A stretch of 64,000 bases of DNA from Laguncularia racemosa (lineage: Eukaryota; Streptophyta; Magnoliopsida; Myrtales; Combretaceae): the NCBI GenBank assembly GCA_037954665.1, contig JBBMOL010000243.1, positions 150,535-214,534 of the forward strand, in the 5' to 3' direction. The position numbers and the translations under genes were made by a program. Positions 57,759 to 64,000 of this stretch are shown one piece after another; position 1 is the first letter of the stretch; the number at the start of each line of letters is the position of its first letter. The notes beneath the pieces were generated by a model. It searched no databases, was not told the DNA's origin, and worked only from the letters and a program-made list of their open reading frames with translations.

Positions 57759-57767
57759 TATAAATAG
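57759..57767 (+). promoter_or_regulatory. TATA box of solo LTR E
   Basis: TATAAATAG preceded by CCCTAGG, followed by a purine-rich leader (57776-57910). Confidence 0.6.
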
Positions 57768-59452
57768 TCGTCTTGAGAGAGAGAAAAGAGGAGGAGAAGA
57801 AGGAGAGGAAGGAGAGTTTTCAAAAGAGGAGGCCAAGAGGCCAAGAGGCTAAAAGGCCGAGGAGGCCAAAGGGGTAGAAAAGAAAAGATGAAAGGATGAG
57901 AAAGGAAGAAGACGACACTGAAGGACTCATGCATAGGGGTTTTCTATTTCTTTTTCATTCTATTTCATTGAGTTATATCTTGAAAATCCTTAGTGGCTAG
58001 TTGTTTCATTCTCGAACCTTATGAATTCTAATTGTCATGTAATATGGGATTGATTGCATAGTTAATGAATATTGGAATTCTCTTAATTTATTCATGTTGT
58101 TCGTGTAGTGTTGCTAATTTGATGTATGGCCAACATTGAGTTTGCATTGATTTCTTAGAAGATGATTGGGAGATCTCTTGTTTGAATAGATCTTACATGA
58201 ATAAAGGAATTCGTATGTAATCTAGGGATAGAGAACGTGAATTTTCCGTATTAGGTTAAATTAGATAATTTGATCTAATTGAGGGTTCAAGAGTGTTAAT
58301 GCAATTCTAATTGATTTTGATAGAAGATGGATCTTTATCAAAGTGATTAGGGTTAGGAGCTAATGATTCTGGGAAGAACATTAGCTTAGTGTTAGATACT
58401 CCACGGTTTAGAGATAACCATTGCTTGTTAACTAGTTTATTGAAAAGGAAAAGTTACATGACAATTAGAGGAGTAGTAAGGGTAGGGTATATTCTTAGTT
58501 ATCAGATTAATAATCAAGTTATAGTATTATTTTTAATTGCTAAAGGTTTTGTTAAGTATTCTTAATTTAATCTGAAACCTCTCGAATTTGTGCGGTTAGA
58601 TAGTTGGTTTAGAGTTAGTATCAGTACTTGCTGATCCTTGAGGAGATGATACCCGAACTCAACTCTATACTATTATAATCGATAGGTGCACTTGCCTACT
58701 TGATCGTAACAGAGAGTCATAGAAAGGGATTTTTAATTTGAGTGATTGCGATCATCAATCAACAACAATATAATGATAGAATTGACCCTACAATTGACAT
58801 GAAATCAAGAACTAAAAGAACACCATCCAAATCAAAACTAGATATTACACACTAGCATAAAATGGAATTAACTAAGAAAATGATATGACTCACAAATCCT
58901 TTAGTTGCTACTAGCTATAATTCCTTGAAGAATTGATAAGAGTCTTATAAAAATTTGAGTAGAACCTTAAATTCTCATGAAAATTGGCAGCAAATTGTAT
59001 ACTCACCGTCACTACATAAACCCTACTTAAGCAAGTATTTATATTTGCTCCCTTTAGGGTTAAAATGACTAAACAATTACAACTATGCCACTAAAGGGTG
59101 ACCAGTCTTAAATCCTCAAAATAAAACCAAATAAAATGTCTCAAAAGCTTACAAAATAAATGGTTCAAAGAAATAAATTACAAGTACAAAAGATAATAAT
59201 CTTTAAAGAGTCGGTTCGTCGAGTCAATGTTGATTACAATGGGCCATTGGATGTGAATCCGATGATATCCCTAATTTGACCAATAGTGAAGTTCATGTGG
59301 CATCCCACAAAGAATGATTGTTGTACCTGCTAGATTATCATTCAAACTTTTATTAGATAAAGAAAAATATGTATGCATGCAAGTGATTTAGATCATCATC
59401 CAAATCAAGTTCCCTGTTCATCAAAATCACTGGGTAGATTCTCATCAAAACC

Positions 59453-59593
59453 CTTTTGATAACTTAGGTTTCAGTCAACAGGTGTGATTGGGGTCTAGTT
59501 ATGCAATACTTGTTCAAGACGATCCTTGGGGTAATTGAATCAAATAGCGCCGTCGGGGTTCTAGGTTTAATATACCTAGGGTTTTATTCATCA
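59453..59593 (+). repeat. Element D 5' LTR, second part
   Basis: Continues 52945 after element B. It ends ATTCATCA, two bases before the primer site TGGTATCAGAGC at 59596-59607. Confidence 0.85.
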
Positions 59594-59595
59594 TT

Positions 59596-59607
59596 TGGTA
59601 TCAGAGC
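59596..59607 (+). other. Primer-binding site of element D
   Basis: TGGTATCAGAGC, a perfect match to the plant initiator-Met-tRNA-type site. Confidence 0.85.
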
Positions 59608-60362
59608 TTTAGCTTCTTGAATCAAGTAAATTCTATCCCTTTTTTTTTATTCGTCTGTTGTTATTTTCCATACTTATATAAGAAAATTCGTATAAAAAAA
59701 AACAATCTTGTTCGGTCACTAAAATCCCTTAGAGACCGACGGCATCTAAGTCTTTAGTTAGGCTTTGAACATTCAATTATTATTCAATTCATAGTTCATA
59801 TTGAAAGGCATACATACAAAAAAAAAATTCAATTCAGTTGCAAAAGAAAAAAAATCAAGAACCGAAATTTAAAAAAAAAAGAAGAAAAAAAAGAGAGAGA
59901 GAAAATCTAGTTTTGGTAAGTACCAATTCAATTTCCAATTCTAGTTGTAAATTACATCTTGTCCTTCCAAATTGTGCATCCGAATTACGCTAATATTCTT
60001 GATATATATTCGGTGTAAATTGTCCATTTAATTTGAGTAATAGGGACTTGTTTGATTTATTCTGAAATTAGTAGTAAGAATTTGTTCATATCTATTAGAA
60101 TTCACACTTGTTCTTCATTGCACTATGACTTGGAACCACTAGTGCTCATTAGGTGTTGACTTAGTGATTTGTGTTAAGGAGTTCGGTCTAAGTTCCTAGC
60201 AAAGGATTATAAAAAAAGTGGGTTGTGAGGACATATTTTGTGAGAGATGTACATGAGTGGAGTTGTGGGCATATTATTTATGAGCAATATACGAGTGGGT
60301 GTGGGGAACATATATAATTGTTTTTTTACTTGTGATCTTACTCTATTGATAACTTTAGAATT
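59608..60362 (+). other. Leader of element D
   Basis: Non-coding, with A-rich low-complexity runs at 59693-59702, 59816-59826 and 59868-59905. Confidence 0.7.
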
Positions 60363-61380
60363 ATGTCGGGATAGAACACTAGTGGAGGAGAGAGTAGAAT
60401 GATGTTTGAGGAGTTGATGGGGGAGATGAAAAGAGTCTTGACAAGTGAGCTTGAGCAGATCCATGAAAGAATGGGTAGGATGGAAAGGAGTAGGGAACCG
60501 TTTAGCAGTACCACTGTTAGGCGGGGAGTAGGTAGATCGAATAGGGGAGGAGTTAGGATAGAAGAAGGTGAGGACTCTTATTTTAGAGATTATCAACACG
60601 TTAGGGATAAAGGGAGCACCTAGAGGTGTGATAGTAATTTAGGTAGTGTTAAATTGAAAATCCCAACATTTTAAGGAAAGAATGATCTAGAGTTGTATTT
60701 AGAGTGGGAGAGGAAAATGGATTATGTGTTTGAATACTATAACTACACTGAGGAGAAAAAGATAAAATTGACTGCAGTAGAGTTTTCAGATTATGCTAGT
60801 GTATGGTGAGATCAGCTAGTGCGTAATAGGTGTAGGTATGGAGAGAGACCTGTTAGCACTTGAGACGAGATGAAGACTATTATGGAAAAATGATTCATTC
60901 CTAGTCACTACCACAAGGACTTACTTCGGAAAGTCCAGGGATTGACACAAGGAACTAAAAGTGTAGAGGATTATTACAAGGAGTTGGAGATAGCCTTGAT
61001 TAGGGCTAGAGTTGAGGAGGATGATGAGGCCACTATGGTTAGATTCATTAATAGGTTAAATAGTGAAACAACTGATGTAGTGGACCTGCACCATTATTTA
61101 GATATGGAAGAATTGCTACACAGAGCAATTAAAGTAGAGCAACAATTAAAATATAAGAGTGAGTAGAGGACTGGTTTGACTTCTAAATCTCCATGGAAGT
61201 TTACTTGGAAGAGGAACTCCACCGATTCAAAGCCTAAGGAGGACGTGAAGGCTAGGAATCCAGTTGCTATACCTAAGGGAAAAATTGACACTAAACCCCC
61301 CTCAAGGATTAGAGATATTAAGTGTTTTAGGTGTTATGGATTTGGACACATTGCATCCTAATGTCCAAATCAAAGAACCA
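60363..61380 (+). pseudogene. Element D gag with zinc knuckle
   Basis: From ATG at about 60363. Open pieces are 60399-60623, 60942-61166 and 61176-61361. Motifs: MFEELMGEMKRVLTSELEQI, LTQGTKSVEDYYKELEIALI, EDDEATMVRFINRLN, then a knuckle CFRCYGFGHIAS with a TAA stop where Gln precedes the last Cys. Stops at FSDYASVW*D and EK*FIPSH fit TGG to TGA and CGA to TGA. It packages element RNA in intact relatives; this copy is dead. Confidence 0.8.
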
Positions 61381-61960
61381 TGATTATCTGTGACAATGGG
61401 GATATAGAGAGTGTGAGCTCTGAGGAGGAGGAGGTGTCACCATCGTAGGAGTAAGAAGATGTTGACTTAGAGTAACTTGTGAGTGGCAAGTTGTATGTCA
61501 TGAGGAGAGTACTTAGTGTACAACCCTAGGAGGATGGTGAGGAGATCTATTGTAAACATATTTTTCATATACGGTATTGTGTGTAGGGTAGAGTTTGTAG
61601 CTTGATAATCGATAATGGTAGTTTCACTAATGTTGCTAGCACCTTGCTAGTAGAAAAGATGTAGTTAAAAGCTGTGAAACATTTGAGACCATGTCGATTA
61701 CAATGGTTGAATGAATGTAGGGAGGTTAAGGTGACCAAGTAGGTTCTTATAGCCTTTTCCATAGGAAGCTACAAGGATGAGGTTATGTGTGATGTGGTAA
61801 CTATGTAGGCTAGCTACATACTGTTAGGGCGACCCTGGCAATTCAATAGGAAGATTACATATGACGGGTATAAGAATCAGTATTCTTTTGTATTAAATAA
61901 AAGGAAAGTGATTCTCATGCTACAGAAACCATGGGAAGTTGGTGGGTATTAGATGAGGAT
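61381..61960 (+). pseudogene. Element D protease
   Basis: With stops tolerated: an acidic linker SSEEEEVSPS, the active-site region SLIIDNGSFTNVAST at about 61600, then YILLGRPWQFNRKITYDG near 61814. The same protease form occurs in G (LLIDGGSCTNV, LLGRPWLF) and B. At least six stops. Confidence 0.7.
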
Positions 61961-62219
61961 TGCAAAGGTGTTTAGAGAAAAACACTCAAGTGCACGAGAG
62001 AAAAGTGAAGAGAAAAAGAAAACAAGTGAAAAACAAACATTGGTGAGCAAAGAGGGAAAAGACACTCAAACATAGAGAGTAGAGAGTCTGGTGAGAAAGA
62101 GTGAGGTTAAGAGTGCAGTGTTGGCCAAACAACAATTACTTATACTTATGTATAAGGATTTATATTTTTCTAATACTAACCTTAACTCTGCTGTGCCTAG
62201 TGTCGTTGTGTCTTTATTG

Positions 62220-64000
62220 TAGGAATTCAAGGACTTGTTCCCTGAAGAAGTGCCATAAGGACTACCCCTCTACGAAGGATAGAGCACCAAATTGACTTCA
62301 TGCCGGGTGCTTCCATTCCAAACTAGCCAGCATATAGAACCAATCCCCGAGGAGGCTAAGGAAATTCAAAAACAAGTGGATGGGCTGATGGAGGAAGGAT
62401 TCGTGCAAGAGAGTTTGAGCCCATGCTCGGTTCCAGTAATACTAGTCCCCAAGAAGGATAGGACGTGGCACATGTGCGTGGATTGTAGGGCAATCAATAA
62501 AATTATAGTTAAGTACATACATCCCATTCTTAGATTAGATGACATACTTGATGAGTTGCATGGTGCATGTTTATTTTCAAAAGTTGACCTTAAAAATGGA
62601 TATAATTAAATTCGTATGAAAGAGTGTGATGAGTGGAAAACTGCTTTTAAAACCAAACATGGATTATATGAATGGATGGTAATGCCTTTTGGGTTGACAA
62701 ATGCACCTAGTACCTTCATGAGATTAATGAATCATTTTTTGCATCAATTTTTAGGAAAGTTTGTTATCGTCTATTTCGATGATATCTTGATTTATAGCAA
62801 AACATTGGATGATCATGTACAACATCTATAAAGTGTTTTTACTATTTTAAGGGAAAACCAATTGTATGCTAACTTGAAGAAATGCATGTTTTGTATGGAA
62901 TCTGTGGTTTTTCTTGGTTTTATTGTAGGAGTAGATGGAATAGCTGTAGATGAGGAGAAGGTGAAGGAAATTCAAGATTGGCCAACACCATAGAACGCCA
63001 ATGATGTTAGGAGCTTTCACGGTCTAGCCAGTTTCTATAGGCGATTTGTGAGTGACTTTAGCTCCATTGTTGCTCCACTGAATGATCTTGTGAAGAAGAA
63101 TGCTAAATTCAGGTGGACCGAAATACATGAGCAGAGATTCCAAACTTTGAAAGGTAAGTTAACTAACACTCCTTTATTAGTATTACCTAATTTTGATAAA
63201 TTTTTTAAGATTGATTGTGATACTTCTAGGAAGAGTATTGGTGGTATGTTAATGCAGGATTCCAAACTAATAGCCTACTTTAGTAAGAAACTCCATGGTG
63301 CTGCTTTGAACTATCTAGTATATGACAAGGAGTTATAAGCCCTGGTGAAGACGTTGTAAACATGACAGCATTATTTATGGCCCAAGGAGTTCATCATCCA
63401 TTATGAACGTGAGAATTTAAAGTACCTGAAGATGTAGGGAAAGGTGAATAAGAGGCATGTAAAGTGGTTGGAGTTTATTGAAACCTTTCCATACGTCATC
63501 AAATAGAAAGTAGGGCAAGGAAAATGTAGTGGCTGATGCCCTATCCAAGAGGTATTCTTTGTTAACCTCTTTACATACTAAGTTGCTTGGGTTTAAAAGT
63601 ATGAAAGATTTAAATGAACATGATGCTGATTTTAATCAGATTTAGGCTGCTTGTTCTAAAAGTGGGTATGCGGACTACTATAGGCATGGGGGATATTTAT
63701 TTAAGAAGGATAGATTGTGTGTGCCTAAGAGTTCTATACGAGAGTTGTTGGTAAAGGAGATGCATTAAGGCGGTCTCATGGGACATTTTGGTGTAAAGAA
63801 AACTTTGGATATTTTACATGAACACTTTTATTGGCCTAGGATGAGACAGGATGTACAAATTGTGTGTGACAAATGTATCGCATATAGGAAGGCTAAATCT
63901 AAAGTCATGCCCCATGGGGAGTATCTGCCATTATCGGTGCCTAGTCAGCCTTGGGCTGACATTTCCATGGATTTCATATTAGGTTTACCTAGGTCCTAGA
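62220..64000 (+). pseudogene. Element D pol: reverse transcriptase, RNase H and start of integrase
   Basis: Reverse transcriptase at 62290-62990 with VPVILVPKKDRTW, LFSKVDLKNGYN, MPFGLTNAPSTFMRLMNHF and catalytic VIVYFDDILIYS (62766-62801). RNase H follows at 63150-63560: FKIDCDTSRKSIGGMLMQ keeps the first Asp, but the later HTDHESLK-type site reads HYERENLK, so a catalytic Asp is lost. A frameshift near 63509 is followed by ENVVADALSKRYSLL. The integrase zinc-binding region has GHFGVKKTLDILHEHFYWPR and CDKC, then ISMDFILGLPRS at the window end. Stops at several CAG/CAA sites. The RT form matches plant Ty3/Gypsy elements. Confidence 0.9.

Larger units (their letters stand above)
57177..58764 (+). 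mobile_element. Element E: solo LTR, Athila/Tat-like
   Basis: 1588 bp, TGATAAAT...CAATCAACA, flanked by ACAAT (57172-57176 and 58765-58769). TATA box TATAAATAG at 57759-57767, palindrome cluster 97-370 bp upstream of it. The 3' part (58620-58700, GATACCCGAACTCAACTC...) resembles the end of the element A LTR. No internal region is present. Confidence 0.85.
52946..59447 (-). mobile_element. Element B: non-autonomous gag-protease LTR retrotransposon, hosting solo LTR E
   Basis: Flanked by AAACC (52941-52945 and 59448-59452). LTRs 52946-53867 (922 bp) and 56849-59447 (1006 bp without the E insertion). The minus-strand LTR starts TGATGAGAATC and ends GGCACATCA. Primer site TGGTATCAAAGC (56843-56832), leader with CACACACA-type repeats, gag, zinc knuckle, protease, a very short polyprotein tail and a purine tract. 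Reverse transcriptase, RNase H and integrase core are absent. Confidence 0.92.
56849..59447 (-). repeat. Element B right LTR (5' LTR), interrupted by E
   Basis: Pieces 56849-57176 and 58770-59447. The border base TG has become TA at 56849-56850. The TATA box lies near 59033-59040 on the minus strand. Confidence 0.88.
52416..64000 (+). mobile_element. Element D: Ty3/Gypsy gag-pol retrotransposon, partial, hosting B
   Basis: 5' LTR 52416-52945 plus 59453-59593 (671 bp, TGATGAAG...TTCATCA), split by element B. Primer site at 59596-59607, leader of about 0.77 kb, gag, zinc knuckle, protease, reverse transcriptase, RNase H and the integrase N-terminal part up to the window end. The 3' LTR lies outside. 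Left flank AATAT; the partner cannot be checked here. Coding carries many stops and at least one frameshift, so this copy is dead. It is the only element here with a polymerase and so a representative of a possible helper lineage for B, F and G. Confidence 0.85.

Noticed and set aside
57749..57934. 61-codon minus-strand frame rich in Leu/Pro
   Set aside because: Antisense of the purine-rich leader after the TATA box of solo LTR E.
52416..59593. Tandem array of two elements sharing one LTR (coding tail, LTR, then gag)
   Set aside because: The polyprotein tail before 52620 is better explained as part of the U3 of D, since the LTR border TGATGAAG at 52416 gives 671 bp, similar to LTR G.
60207..60599. 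130-codon minus-strand frame
   Set aside because: Antisense to the gag start of element D.

Overview
This looks like a repeat-rich nuclear segment of a flowering plant, probably a eudicot. It is AT-rich, and its one clear single-copy gene has a plant-type 13-exon structure. That gene is a sister-chromatid cohesion factor of the short plant PDS5 type (C/D/E group), on the minus strand from 39692 to 26889. Nearly everything else is LTR retrotransposon, with two LINE fragments, one hAT-like insertion and a few MITE-like stretches. No tRNA, rRNA, CRISPR or prokaryote-like gene was seen.

Left block (1-16 kb): three LTR elements sit inside one another. Element F (minus, 1183-15985) is split in its gag by element G (plus, 3691-14446, target duplication TTATC). 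G is split in its 5' LTR by element A (minus, 4207-10933, target duplication AACAT). F and G carry gag and protease joined directly to a remnant of the integrase C-terminus, with the reverse transcriptase, RNase H and integrase core missing. A is an Athila/Tat-like element with a nearly open gag-protease frame and no pol.

Middle (16-26 kb): two LINE fragments, a small non-autonomous LTR element (J) with an unrecognised coding remnant, and large LTRs ending in TGTTACA. The TGTTACA family recurs at 1-640, 19.7-21.5, 22.5-24.5, 44.4-46.3 and 52.2 kb.

PDS5-like gene (26.9-39.7 kb): all splice sites and phases fit a 900-residue protein except for a 1-bp deletion in exon 6, which would truncate the product before its Tudor domain. 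Intron 5 holds a gag-only LTR element (I, 32846-35579), whose right LTR holds a 666-bp hAT-like insertion.

Right block (44-64 kb): TGTTACA-family LTRs, a solo LTR (H), an LTR with leader (C), then element D (plus, from 52416 past the window end). D is a decayed full gag-pol Ty3/Gypsy element. Its 5' LTR is split by element B (minus, 52946-59447, target duplication AAACC), and B's right LTR is split by solo LTR E (57177-58764, target duplication ACAAT).

The most unusual signals are: clusters of palindromic ACACGG/CCGTGT motifs at family-specific positions in several different LTR families; a pair of PPT-associated hairpins in element A with different stems but the same TCCT loop; polyprotein tails encoded inside LTR U3 regions; the shared gag-protease-integrase-tail deletion architecture; and the frameshift in the PDS5-like gene.
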